A DNA stretch of 64,000 nt from positions 4,092,001 to 4,156,000 of the forward strand of contig NZ_FNRT01000002.1 of the NCBI RefSeq assembly GCF_900105585.1, given 5' to 3'. The notes under the pieces were generated by a model that was not told the DNA's origin, made no database searches, and saw only the letters and a program-made list of their open reading frames with translations. A program made the translations under genes and the position numbers. This DNA is from Nocardioides exalbidus. Its GTDB lineage: Bacteria > Actinomycetota > Actinomycetes > Propionibacteriales > Nocardioidaceae. Numbering within the stretch: the first letter of the stretch is position 1; every line of letters starts with the position of its first letter. Positions 43,647 to 52,316 of the stretch are shown here, in pieces.

Positions 43647-45422
43647 TCACGGGACGACGAAGAGGTCCTTGTAGTTGGGAGCACCGGCGGCGCCGTCACC
43701 GGTGGGATTGCCGACCCGGTCACCGAAGGCGAAGAGCTGGTTGAGGTAGCCGACGGGGATGATCGGGAAGTAGTCGTCGAGGATCCGCTCGTCGAGCGCG
43801 CCCCACGCGTCGGCCTGGCGGTCCATCGGCAGGCGGGCGATGTCGTCCATCTCGGCGTCCACCGACGGCTCGTCGAAGTGCGCGGTGTTGAAGGGGGCGT
43901 CAGCGGCGAGGAGCGGCGGCAGCAGCGCCGAGCCGGCCGGCCACGGTGGGCACCAGAGGACGCCGCGCAGGTTGAGCTGCTGGTTGACCTCGTTGCCGGG
44001 GTCGAGCCAGACGTTGTAGATCGACTGGTGCACCGGGATGCTCCGCACCGAGAACCCGCCCGCCTGAAGGCCCTTCTCCACCTGCTCCTGCATCGCGGTG
44101 GCGCGCGGGTCGGTCTGGTTGTAGGCCATCGTGATCTCGTAGGGCTCGTCGGCGAACCCGGCCTCGGCGAGTAGCGCCCGGGACCGCTCGGGTGCGTAGG
44201 TGATCGGCTCACCGTCGACGTGGAAGTCCTTGCGACCGACCATCCCGGGTGGCATCAGCGACCCCGCACGCATACGGGTCACGCCCGGGACGTCGCCCCC
44301 GGCCATCCAGACGTCCTCGTAGGGGTAGGCGTACGCGAGCGCCTTGCGGACCCGGATGTCGGTGATCTTGCGGTAGTCGGGGGTCACCGTCCCGACGCAC
44401 TGCGACGCCTGGTGCACCAGCCGGTCACCGAGCACCTCGTCCGCCTCGACGTAGCGGTCGACGCCGAGCGAGGTCGTCAGCGCCGTGCGACCGGCGTCGC
44501 GGCCCGACAGGATCATCTCGGTGACCTTGGCCTGGTCCTGGCTGAACTTGAACACGAACCGGTCGGCGTACTGGTGGCGCGCCGGGTCGGAGTCGGCGTC
44601 CCAGGCGTCGTTGCGCACGAGGACGAGCTCCTCGTCCGGGGTCCAGCTCGCCACCTTGTAGGGGCCCGTGGCCATCGGGCGCTGGCGGTAGCGCGTCGGC
44701 TCGGAGGCGTCGCCCAGCGGGGCGGGTCCCATCGCCATCACCGCGGCGTAGTAGTCCATGTCGGGGAACGGGACGGCCATCTCGATGACGACGTCGCGAC
44801 CCTCGACCGAGATCGCGTCCCAGTCCTCGCACGCGGCGTCGTCGCCGGTGTAGGGACCGTCGTAGTCGTCGGTGCCGGCGAAGAAGTGGGTGGAGTACTC
44901 CGCTCCCGGGCCTGCGGGGAAGACCTCGGTGTCGAGGGAGCGACAGATGCCGAAGGCGACCTCCTCCGGGGTCACCGGACTGCCGTCCTCCCACGTCGCG
45001 TCGTCGCGGATGGTGAAGGTCCACTCGGTGTAGTCGTCGTTCGGGCGGCCGAGGTCGGTGGCGAGGTCGGGCACCAGCACCGACTCTCCGTCGGGGCCGC
45101 GGGCGTACTGGGTCAGCGAGCGGCTCACCAGCGAGCCCTGGATCGCGTTGCCGGGCGCGGACCACGCGCCGGTCGGGTCGAGCGTGTCGGGGCCCGGCGC
45201 CGCCGGCAGGTAGACCGTGAGGGTCCCGCCGACCTCGGCGCCCTCGATGGGCGCCGCCGGGCCGGTGCGTCCCGGGTCCTTGGCTCCTGCGACCGGGGCG
45301 CCGAACGAGGCCGGCGGGTCGTCCTCCACCCGCGGGTGGGGCGCACCCGGGCTGGCCGTACAGGCGGCAAGGGTCACCAACAGGACGCTGGCCCCCCAGG
45401 CCAGTCCTCGAGCGTCGCGCAT
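43647..45422 (-). CDS. ABC transporter substrate-binding lipoprotein, family 5 (second copy)
   Basis: A 591-residue secreted lipoprotein: signal peptide with lipobox VTLAAC (C21), then a peptide/nickel-type SBP_bac_5 domain starting GGTLTVYLPAAPGPDTLDPTGAWS. It is clearly a paralogue of the protein at 50458-52236, sharing for example WTFTIRDDATWEDG, VTPEEVAFGICRSLD, VRKALAYAYPYEDVW and the end VGNPTGDG-xxGAPNYKDL. It starts 2 nt after the rarA stop and has no permease or ATPase genes of its own, so it probably feeds the importer encoded at 46846-53351. The ligand is unknown. Confidence 0.92.
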   Translation of the reverse strand: MRDARGLAWGASVLLVTLAACTASPGAPHPRVEDDPPASFGAPVAGAKDPGRTGPAAPIEGAEVGGTLTVYLPAAPGPDTLDPTGAWSAPGNAIQGSLVSRSLTQYARGPDGESVLVPDLATDLGRPNDDYTEWTFTIRDDATWEDGSPVTPEEVAFGICRSLDTEVFPAGPGAEYSTHFFAGTDDYDGPYTGDDAACEDWDAISVEGRDVVIEMAVPFPDMDYYAAVMAMGPAPLGDASEPTRYRQRPMATGPYKVASWTPDEELVLVRNDAWDADSDPARHQYADRFVFKFSQDQAKVTEMILSGRDAGRTALTTSLGVDRYVEADEVLGDRLVHQASQCVGTVTPDYRKITDIRVRKALAYAYPYEDVWMAGGDVPGVTRMRAGSLMPPGMVGRKDFHVDGEPITYAPERSRALLAEAGFADEPYEITMAYNQTDPRATAMQEQVEKGLQAGGFSVRSIPVHQSIYNVWLDPGNEVNQQLNLRGVLWCPPWPAGSALLPPLLAADAPFNTAHFDEPSVDAEMDDIARLPMDRQADAWGALDERILDDYFPIIPVGYLNQLFAFGDRVGNPTGDGAAGAPNYKDLFVVP

Positions 45423-45424
45423 GA

Positions 45425-46795
45425 TCAGGCCCTGCCCCTGACGATCCGCTTGATCCGCTCCCAGCGCTCCTTGACGCCGGCCTCGGCGCCGAGCGTGGTC
45501 GGCACGTAGTAGGCCGCGTCGGCCAGCACGTCGGGGAGGTACTGCTGCTCGGCGACGCCGAAGGCCTCGTCGTGGGGGTAGCGGTAGCCCTTGCCGTGGC
45601 CGAGGTCCTTGGCGCCTCCGTAGTGGGCGTCGCGCAGGTGCGGGGGCACCTGGCCGATCTTGCCGGCCTTCACGTCGGAGATGGCGCCGTCGATGCCGAC
45701 GATGACCGCGTTGGACTTCGGCGCGATCGCGAGGTGGATCGTGGCCTGGGCGAGGTTGATCCGGGCCTCGGGCATGCCGATGAGCTGCACGGCCTGCGCG
45801 GCGGCGACGGCGGCCTGGAGCGCGGTCGGATCGGCCAGCCCGATGTCCTCGCTCGCGTGCACGACCAGGCGACGGGCGATGAAGCGCGGGTCCTCCCCCG
45901 CCTCGATCATCCGGGCGAGGTAGTGCAGGGCGGCGTCGGGGTCGGATCCGCGGATCGACTTGATGAACGCCGAGATCACGTCGTAGTGCTGGTCGCCCTG
46001 GCGGTCGTAGCGGACGGCCGCCTGGTCGACGGCGGTCTCCGCGGTGGCGAGGTCGATCGCGTCGAGCCCGTTGCTCGCCGCGGCGCCCGCGGCCGCCTCG
46101 AGGTAGGTCAGTGCCCGCCGCGCGTCACCGCCGGCGAGGCGCACGAGGTGGTCGCGCGCCTCGTCATCGAGTCCCGTCGCGCCCGCCAGGCCGCGCTCGT
46201 CGGTGAGCGCCAGGTCGATCACCTCGGCCACGTCGTCGTCGGTGAGCGACTGCAGCCGGAGCAGCAGGCTGCGCGAGAGGAGCGGGCTGATCACCGAGAA
46301 GAACGGGTTCTCCGTGGTGGCCGCGATGAGCGTCACCCAGCGGTTCTCCACCCCGGGCAGCAGGGCGTCCTGCTGGGCCTTGCTGAAGCGGTGGACCTCG
46401 TCGACGAACAGCACCGTCTCCTGCCCGCTGCGGACGAGCTCGGCGCGGGCGCCGTCGATCGCCGCTCGCACCTCCTTCACGCCGGCCGAGACGGCCGAGA
46501 CCTCGACGAAGCGGCGGCTCGTCTGCTGGCTCACGATCGCGGCGATGGTGGTCTTGCCGGTCCCGGGCGGACCCCACAGCAGCAGCGACATCGACTGGTC
46601 GCCCTCGATCAGCCGGCGCAGCGGCGAGCCGGCGGCCCGCAGCTGCTGCTGGCCGACGAGCTCCTCGATGGTGCGCGGACGCATCCGGACCGCGAGCGGT
46701 GCCGAGGCATGCGTGTTGGCCCCGAGCGATCCGCCCCCGGGTACGACGCCGGGCGCGGGTTGCCCCGCGCCCGGAATCTCGAACAAGCCGTCCAC
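45425..46795 (-). CDS. rarA: replication-associated recombination protein A (RarA/MgsA)
   Basis: A 456-residue AAA+ ATPase related to the clamp-loader that acts at stalled forks. Walker A is LLWGPPGTGKTT near residue 70, Walker B FVDEVHRF near 125, sensor 1 AATTENPFF, and the C-terminal tetramerisation domain includes SEDIGLADPTALQAAVAAAQAV and PHLRDAHYGGAKDLGHGKGYRYPHD. GTG 46795 is placed by GATACT 7 nt upstream; the N-terminal 40 residues (Gly/Pro-rich) are encoded across a strong hairpin. It lies inside the transporter region, between oppF-like and the second binding protein. Confidence 0.95.
   Translation of the reverse strand: MDGLFEIPGAGQPAPGVVPGGGSLGANTHASAPLAVRMRPRTIEELVGQQQLRAAGSPLRRLIEGDQSMSLLLWGPPGTGKTTIAAIVSQQTSRRFVEVSAVSAGVKEVRAAIDGARAELVRSGQETVLFVDEVHRFSKAQQDALLPGVENRWVTLIAATTENPFFSVISPLLSRSLLLRLQSLTDDDVAEVIDLALTDERGLAGATGLDDEARDHLVRLAGGDARRALTYLEAAAGAAASNGLDAIDLATAETAVDQAAVRYDRQGDQHYDVISAFIKSIRGSDPDAALHYLARMIEAGEDPRFIARRLVVHASEDIGLADPTALQAAVAAAQAVQLIGMPEARINLAQATIHLAIAPKSNAVIVGIDGAISDVKAGKIGQVPPHLRDAHYGGAKDLGHGKGYRYPHDEAFGVAEQQYLPDVLADAAYYVPTTLGAEAGVKERWERIKRIVRGRA
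46749..46774. other. perfect 11-bp hairpin inside the rarA 5' coding region
   Basis: CCGGGCGCGGG (46749-46759) and its exact complement (46764-46774) flank a 4-nt loop. On a leaderless rarA mRNA it would span about nt 22-47, close to the start codon. Confidence 0.6.
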
Positions 46796-46808
46796 GTCGG
46801 TGAGTATC
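46796..46808 (-). promoter_or_regulatory. -10 box of rarA
   Basis: Minus-strand GATACT at 46803-46808, 7 nt to GTG 46795, in the 50-nt gap after the ATPase gene. Confidence 0.5.
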
Positions 46809-46845
46809 TCCCGCCCCGCCGACAGCGGCGGCAGGAGGCTCGGGG

Positions 46846-48171
46846 TCAGACGCCGGTGGTCTGCTTGGTCGTGAGGTCGTACCAGGTCTTCTCGTAGCCG
46901 GGGATCGTGAGCTGGGTGTTGCTGGGCACGACTCCCGGCACCGAGCTGCCCTGGTCGTCGACGCCGAGCAGCTCGGTCGTCACCGGGGTAGCCGGGTGCG
47001 CCCCGAGCTCGCCGGCGAAGTGGCAGGCGACCTTGTGGCGCTTGCCGATCTGGAGCAGCGGCGGCTCGACCTTGGCGCAGATCTCCTGCGCGAACTGGCA
47101 GCGGGTGCGGAAGCGGCAGCCCGACGGCGGGTTGATCGGGCTCGGCACGTCGCCCTCGAGCCGGATCCGCTCGCGCCGGCCACCGATGGCGGCCTGCTTC
47201 ACGTCGGGCACCGCGGACAGCAGGGCCTGCGTGTAGGGGTGGTGCGGCTTGCCGTAGATCGTCTCGCGGTCGCCGATCTCCACGATCTTGCCGAGGTACA
47301 TCACGGCGATCTCGGGGCAGAAGTGGCGAACGATCGCGAGGTCGTGGGCGATGAAGAGGAAGGCCACGTCGAACTCGGACTGGATGTCCTGGAGCAGGTT
47401 GACCACCTGCGCCTGGATCGACACGTCGAGCGCGGAGACCGGCTCGTCGGCGACGAGGACCTTCGGGTTGAGCGTCAGCGCCCGGGCGATGCCGATGCGC
47501 TGGCGCTGGCCGCCGGAGAACTCGTTGGGGTAGCGGTTGTAGTGCTCCGGGTTGAGGCCCACGACCTCGAGCAGCTCCTGGACCCGCGACAGGACCTTGT
47601 TCTTCGGGACGATCTTGTGCACCTCGAGGGGCGCACCGACGATCGTGCCGACGGTGTGGCGCGGGTTCAGCGAGGTGTAGGGGTCCTGGAAGATCATCTG
47701 CACGTCGCGCCGCAGCGGCTTCATCTGGCCGTTCGAGAGCTTGGCGAGGTCCTGGCCCTCGAACATCATCGAGCCGCCGGTCGGCTTGTAGAGCCGGGTG
47801 ATGAGCCGGCCGGTGGTCGACTTGCCGCACCCGGACTCGCCGACCAGGCCGAGCGAGCCGCCCTTCGGGACCTCGAACGAGATGCCGTCGACCGCCTGGA
47901 CGTGGCCCACCGTGCGGCGCACGACCCCGGACGACTTCACCGGGAAGTACATCTTGAGGTTGTCGACGGTCAGCACCGCCGGGGCGTCCGGGTCGAGCTC
48001 GGACGCGACGTGGCCCATCTCGGCGACGGAGGCGAAGTCCAGGTCGACCGGCACCTCGTGGTCGGCCGTGACGTCGTGCTCGTCGACCAGCTGCCGCTCC
48101 CCCGACTCGGCCGCGTTGGCGCCGATCTCGGTGGGCTCGATCTCGGCGCGGGCGTTGGGGTCCTGGGTCAT
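46846..48171 (-). CDS. peptide-type ABC importer ATPase (OppF-like)
   Basis: A 441-residue ATPase with an unusual hydrophilic extension of about 65 residues (acidic, from MTQDPNARAEIEPTE). Then come Walker A GLVGESGCGKST, Q-loop QMIFQDPYTSLNPRHTV, signature FSGGQRQRIGIARAL, Walker B VLVADEPVSALD and H-loop FIAHDLAIV, and the C-terminal oligopeptide-ABC cysteine motif CRFRTRCQFAQEIC (probable iron-sulfur or structural site). It energises import together with the OppD-like partner. ATG overlaps that gene's stop. Confidence 0.95.
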   Translation of the reverse strand: MTQDPNARAEIEPTEIGANAAESGERQLVDEHDVTADHEVPVDLDFASVAEMGHVASELDPDAPAVLTVDNLKMYFPVKSSGVVRRTVGHVQAVDGISFEVPKGGSLGLVGESGCGKSTTGRLITRLYKPTGGSMMFEGQDLAKLSNGQMKPLRRDVQMIFQDPYTSLNPRHTVGTIVGAPLEVHKIVPKNKVLSRVQELLEVVGLNPEHYNRYPNEFSGGQRQRIGIARALTLNPKVLVADEPVSALDVSIQAQVVNLLQDIQSEFDVAFLFIAHDLAIVRHFCPEIAVMYLGKIVEIGDRETIYGKPHHPYTQALLSAVPDVKQAAIGGRRERIRLEGDVPSPINPPSGCRFRTRCQFAQEICAKVEPPLLQIGKRHKVACHFAGELGAHPATPVTTELLGVDDQGSSVPGVVPSNTQLTIPGYEKTWYDLTTKQTTGV

Positions 48172-49271
48172 CGGGTCTCCTCGACGAGCTCGGGGGCGAT
48201 CTCGGGCAGCACCTCGGTGCGGTAGACCCCCACGGGGTCGGCGAGGTGGCACCGCTTGAGGTGCGCCGTGCCGGAGCTCGCCGGCAGCAGCTCGGGTCGC
48301 TCGGTGCTGCACAGGTCGCCGGCGACCTTGTCGGAGTGCACGCACCGCGGGTGGAAGGAACATCCTGACGGCGGCCGCAGGAGGCTGGGCGGGTTGCCGG
48401 GGATGGGGATCAGCCGCGCGTCGGTCGAGGCGTGGACGTCCGGGATGCTCGAGAGCAGGCCCCACGTGTAGGGCATCTCCGGCGAGGTCAGGATCTGCTT
48501 GGCGGTGCCGTACTCCACGCAGCGACCGGCGTACATCACGAGCACGTCGTCGGCCATCTCGGCGATCACGCCGAGGTCGTGGGTGATGATGATGACCGCG
48601 GAGTTGAACTCGCGCTGGAGGTCCTGGAGCAGGTCGAGGATCTGCGCCTGGACGGTCACGTCGAGCGCGGTGGTGGGCTCGTCGGCGATGAGCAGCGAGG
48701 GGTCGTTGATGAGGCCCATCGCGATCATCGCGCGCTGCCGCATGCCGCCGGAGAACTGGTGCGGGAAGTCGTCGACGCGACGGTCGGGCTGCGGGATGCC
48801 GACCCGGTCGAGCATCTCGATGGCCTTGCGGCGGGCGTCCCGCTTCGACGCGCTGGAGTGGTGGACCAGGTAGGCCTCCTCCAGCTGCTTGCCGATCTTG
48901 TAGAACGGGTGGAGCGCCGCGAGGGCGTCCTGGAAGATCATCGCCATCGAGTTGCCGCGCAGGGCACGCATCCGCGACTCGCTGAGGCCGACGACCTCGG
49001 TGCCGCCGACGCGGATCGAGCCCTCGATCTGCGCCGACTTCGCGTCGTGCAGGCCCATCACGGCCATGCTCGAGACGGACTTGCCCGAGCCGGACTCGCC
49101 GACGATGCCGAGGGTCTTGCCCTTCTCGACCGTGTAGCTCAGGCCGCTCACCGCGGTGACGGGACCGTCCTGGGTCGGGAAGGTGACCTTCAGGCCCTCG
49201 ACCTGGAGGTAGGGACCGGACGCCTGGTCGTCGGCAGCAGCAGAGGACGGGGTCATGGGAACACTGGTCAC
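48168..49271 (-). CDS. peptide-type ABC importer ATPase (OppD-like)
   Basis: A 367-residue ATPase: Walker A GIVGESGSGKSV near residue 57, Q-loop MIFQDALAALHPFYKIG, signature FSGGMRQRAMIAMGL, Walker B LLIADEPTTALD, H-loop IITHDLGVI, and C-terminal CSFHPRCVHSDKVAGDLC. It pairs with the OppF-like subunit at the cytoplasmic face. GTG 49271 overlaps the permease stop (GTGA). Confidence 0.95.
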   Translation of the reverse strand: MTSVPMTPSSAAADDQASGPYLQVEGLKVTFPTQDGPVTAVSGLSYTVEKGKTLGIVGESGSGKSVSSMAVMGLHDAKSAQIEGSIRVGGTEVVGLSESRMRALRGNSMAMIFQDALAALHPFYKIGKQLEEAYLVHHSSASKRDARRKAIEMLDRVGIPQPDRRVDDFPHQFSGGMRQRAMIAMGLINDPSLLIADEPTTALDVTVQAQILDLLQDLQREFNSAVIIITHDLGVIAEMADDVLVMYAGRCVEYGTAKQILTSPEMPYTWGLLSSIPDVHASTDARLIPIPGNPPSLLRPPSGCSFHPRCVHSDKVAGDLCSTERPELLPASSGTAHLKRCHLADPVGVYRTEVLPEIAPELVEETR

Positions 49272-50275
49272 GAGAGCCTCACCCTCGGGTCGAGGACGCT
49301 GTAGACGACGTCCACGAGCAGGTTGGAGATGATGAGCACGACGGCACTGAACAGGGCGGTCGCCTGGACGACGGGCAGGTCACGGCCCTGGACCGCCTGC
49401 AGGCTCCAGTAGCCGATGCCCTGGATCTCGAAGATCCGCTCGGTGAAGATGGTGCCGGCGAGCAGGGTGCCGAAGTCGATGCCGAAGATGGTCACGACCG
49501 GCACCAGCGCCGCGCGCAGGCCGTGCTTGTAGACGATGGTGCGGGCGGGGAGGCCCTTGGCCTTCGCGGTGCGGATGTAGTCCTCACTGAGGGCCTCGAC
49601 CATCGCACCACGCGTGAATCGCGTGTACTGGGTGCACCCGAAGATGCCGAGCGCGACCCAGGCGAGGAACAGCCCGGTGAACCACTTGACGGGATCGTCG
49701 GTGAGCTTGAAGTAGCCGGTGTCGCCCACGACGGGCAGCGGGTAGGTGATCGTGAGGTAGAGCCAGGTCAGCAGCGCGAAGAGGTAGTAGGGGATCGAGC
49801 TGATGAACAGGAAGCTCGAGACCAGGGCCTTGTCGGCCACGGTGCCACGCCGTCGCGCAGCGGCGACGCCGATGGGGACACCGAACAGGAGGTAGAGGAA
49901 TGCACCGCCGATGGCCACGGAGAAGGTCGCGGGCATGCGCGAGACCAGCTCCTCCTTGACCGGCTGCTTGGTGCGGTAGCTGACGCCGAGGCACGGCGCG
50001 TCGCACTGGTACTCGTTGGAGGCGATGGTGAGCGTGCGGCCCACGAAGATGCCCTTGACGTACTTGCCGTACTCCTCGTAGACGGGGTTGTCGTAGCCCA
50101 GGGTCTTCTCGTAGATGTCCAGCTTGGCCGCGGTGCAGCGGTTGCTGGTCTCTCGGTCGCAGATGGGCTGCGCGGGACTCGACGGGCCGAACCAGAACAG
50201 CAGGAAGATCGCCATCGAGACCAGCGTCACGACGAGGACTCCCGAGATCAGGCGCTTCACGACATACGCGAACAT
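49268..50275 (-). CDS. peptide-type ABC importer permease (OppB-like)
   Basis: A 335-residue inner-membrane permease with six helices. The first helix is followed by a large extracytoplasmic loop with cysteine pairs (PICDRETSNRC, YQCDAPC), longer than in typical OppB. The cytoplasmic coupling loop is EALSEDYIRTAKAKGLPARTIVYKHGLRAALVP. It forms the channel with the OppC-like permease encoded upstream at 52317-53351. It follows the binding-protein gene after a 182-nt gap containing a strong hairpin. Confidence 0.94.
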   Translation of the reverse strand: MFAYVVKRLISGVLVVTLVSMAIFLLFWFGPSSPAQPICDRETSNRCTAAKLDIYEKTLGYDNPVYEEYGKYVKGIFVGRTLTIASNEYQCDAPCLGVSYRTKQPVKEELVSRMPATFSVAIGGAFLYLLFGVPIGVAAARRRGTVADKALVSSFLFISSIPYYLFALLTWLYLTITYPLPVVGDTGYFKLTDDPVKWFTGLFLAWVALGIFGCTQYTRFTRGAMVEALSEDYIRTAKAKGLPARTIVYKHGLRAALVPVVTIFGIDFGTLLAGTIFTERIFEIQGIGYWSLQAVQGRDLPVVQATALFSAVVLIISNLLVDVVYSVLDPRVRLS

Positions 50276-50361
50276 CGCAGGTCACTCTCCGGGGATGGTG
50301 GATGAGTCGGAACCCCCGGGCAGACAGACTACTCGTCGCCGCGGTGGAAGGTCCGGGCTGG

Positions 50362-50396
50362 CGAGTGGGGGCCCCCGGTCAGGGAGCCCCCACTCG
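50362..50396 (-). terminator. hairpin between binding-protein and permease genes
   Basis: An 11-bp perfect stem (CGAGTGGGGGC with its complement) and a 13-nt loop, about 60 nt after the binding-protein stop and before the OppB-like gene. No U-tract follows. It could stabilise or partly terminate the message so that more binding protein than permease is made. Confidence 0.65.
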
Positions 50397-50457
50397 TCAG
50401 TGGTTGCTACTGGGTACTACGTGGTGGTCCGGGCCCGAGCCCGGGTGGTCACCAGGA

Positions 50458-52236
50458 TCACTGCATGACGTACAGGTCCTTGTAGTTCGGCGCACCGATG
50501 GAACCGTCGCCGGTCGGGTTGCCGACCTTCGTGCCGAAGACGAACAGGTCGTTGCGGAACGCGGTCGGGATGATCGGGAAGTAGTCCGTCATGATTTTCT
50601 CGTCCAGCGCACCCCAGGCGTCAGCCTGCTCCTCGAGCGGCAGCGTCGCGATGTTGTCCATCTCGTCGTTGACCGAGGCCTCGTCGAAGTAGGCGGTGTT
50701 GTAGACAGCGCCACCCTTCAGCAGCGGCGGGAGCATGGTCGAACCGGCGGGCCAGTCCGAGCACCAGTTGACGCCACGGAGGTTGAGGGTCTTGTTGACC
50801 TTGTTGTCGGGGTCGAGCCAGATGTTGTAGGGCGACTCCTGGACCGGGATGGCCTTGACCTTGAAGCCGGAGGCCTCGAAGCCCTTGGTGATCTGGTCCT
50901 GGCCGGCCTTGGCCAGCGGGTCGACCTCGTAGTAGACCATCGTGATCTCGTACGGGTTGTCGTCGCCGTAGCCGGCCTCGGCCAGCAGCTCCTTGGCCTT
51001 CTCCGGGTCGTAGGTGATCTGCTCACCGTCGACCTGGAAGTCGTTGACCTTGCCCGCCATGCCGGGGGGCATGACCGAGTTGGCCGGGACCCGGGTCACG
51101 CCGGGAACCTCACCGGTGGCGATCCAGACGTCCTGGTACGGGTACGCGTAGGCGAGCGCCTTGCGGACGTTGATGTCGGTGATCTTCGTGTAGTCAGGCG
51201 TCAGCGTGGAGACACACTGTGAGGTCTGCTGCACGAGGCGGTCGCCGAGCTGGCCGTTCGCGTCGTTGTACTTGTCCGAGCCGAGGCCGGTGGAGACGGC
51301 GGTCTGGCTGTCGGAGTTGTCCGAGAGCATGATCTCGTCGACCTTGGCCTGGTCCTGGTTGAACTTGAACACGAACTCGTCGGCGTACTGGTGACGGGCC
51401 GGGTCGGAGTCAGCGGACCACTGGTCGTTCTTGACGAGGACGAGCTCCTCGTTGGGCTTGTAGCTGTCGACCTTGTAGGGGCCGTTGGACAGCGGCTTGT
51501 TGCCGTAGTTCGGCGGCTTGGAGGCGTTGCCGAGCGGGGCCGGGCCCATCGCCATGAAGGCGCCCCAGTAGTCCATGTCCGGGAACGGCTTGGCCATCTT
51601 GATGGTGACGTCCTGGCCGTCGACCGAGATGCCCGTGTACTTCTCGCAGTTGGGGTCCTTGCCCGTGTAGGGGCCGTCGTAGTCGGCCGCACCGTCGAAG
51701 TACGTCTTGGAGTACTCCGTGCCGGGGCCGGACGGGAACGCCTCGGAGTCGAGCGAGCGGCAGATGCCGAACGCGACCTCTTCGGCGGTGACGGGCTTGC
51801 CGTCCTCCCACGTCGCGTCGTCACGAATGGTGAAGGTCCACTCGGTGAAGTCGTCGTTGGGGGTGCCCAGGTCGGTCGCGAGGTCCGGGACCAGCACCGG
51901 CTGGCCGTCCTCGTCGCGTGCGTACTGGGTCAGCGAGCGGCTCGTGAGCGCCTGCTGGATCGAGTTGCCCGTGACGGACCAGCCGGCCGTCGGGTCGAGC
52001 GAGTCGGGACCGGGGTCGCCGGGGAGGTAGACCGTGATGGTGCCACCAGCGGCGGCGCCGTCGATGTCGGCGGCGGGGCCCTGACGCTCGGCGTCCTTGG
52101 TGCCACCGGTCTGGTCGCCGAACTCCCTGTCCGTGCCACCGCTGCTGCCGCTGTTGTCCGACGACCCGCCGCCACAGGCGGCGAGGGTCAGGAGCGCGGC
52201 ACCAGCAATGAGTGCGAGCGGCTTGTTCCGCTTCAT
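50458..52236 (-). CDS. ABC transporter substrate-binding lipoprotein, family 5
   Basis: A 592-residue lipoprotein: signal peptide KPLALIAGAALLTLAACGGG with lipidated C21, a Gly/Ser-rich linker, and the SBP_bac_5 domain (GGTITVYLPGDPGPDSLDPTAG, WTFTIRDDATWEDGKPVTAEEVAFG). It captures the ligand, probably an oligopeptide-like compound, for the importer encoded around it. The ribosome-binding site is unusually strong (AAAAAGGAAAGG), matching high expression. It lies between the two permease genes, an uncommon order. A close paralogue is at 43647-45422. Confidence 0.95.
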   Translation of the reverse strand: MKRNKPLALIAGAALLTLAACGGGSSDNSGSSGGTDREFGDQTGGTKDAERQGPAADIDGAAAGGTITVYLPGDPGPDSLDPTAGWSVTGNSIQQALTSRSLTQYARDEDGQPVLVPDLATDLGTPNDDFTEWTFTIRDDATWEDGKPVTAEEVAFGICRSLDSEAFPSGPGTEYSKTYFDGAADYDGPYTGKDPNCEKYTGISVDGQDVTIKMAKPFPDMDYWGAFMAMGPAPLGNASKPPNYGNKPLSNGPYKVDSYKPNEELVLVKNDQWSADSDPARHQYADEFVFKFNQDQAKVDEIMLSDNSDSQTAVSTGLGSDKYNDANGQLGDRLVQQTSQCVSTLTPDYTKITDINVRKALAYAYPYQDVWIATGEVPGVTRVPANSVMPPGMAGKVNDFQVDGEQITYDPEKAKELLAEAGYGDDNPYEITMVYYEVDPLAKAGQDQITKGFEASGFKVKAIPVQESPYNIWLDPDNKVNKTLNLRGVNWCSDWPAGSTMLPPLLKGGAVYNTAYFDEASVNDEMDNIATLPLEEQADAWGALDEKIMTDYFPIIPTAFRNDLFVFGTKVGNPTGDGSIGAPNYKDLYVMQ

Positions 52237-52316
52237 GCTGTCCAGCCTTTCCTTTTTGTTCTCACCGAGGACGGCGTCTCCGGCGACGTGCGTGGAACCT
52301 GGGGCCGAGCTGGTGC

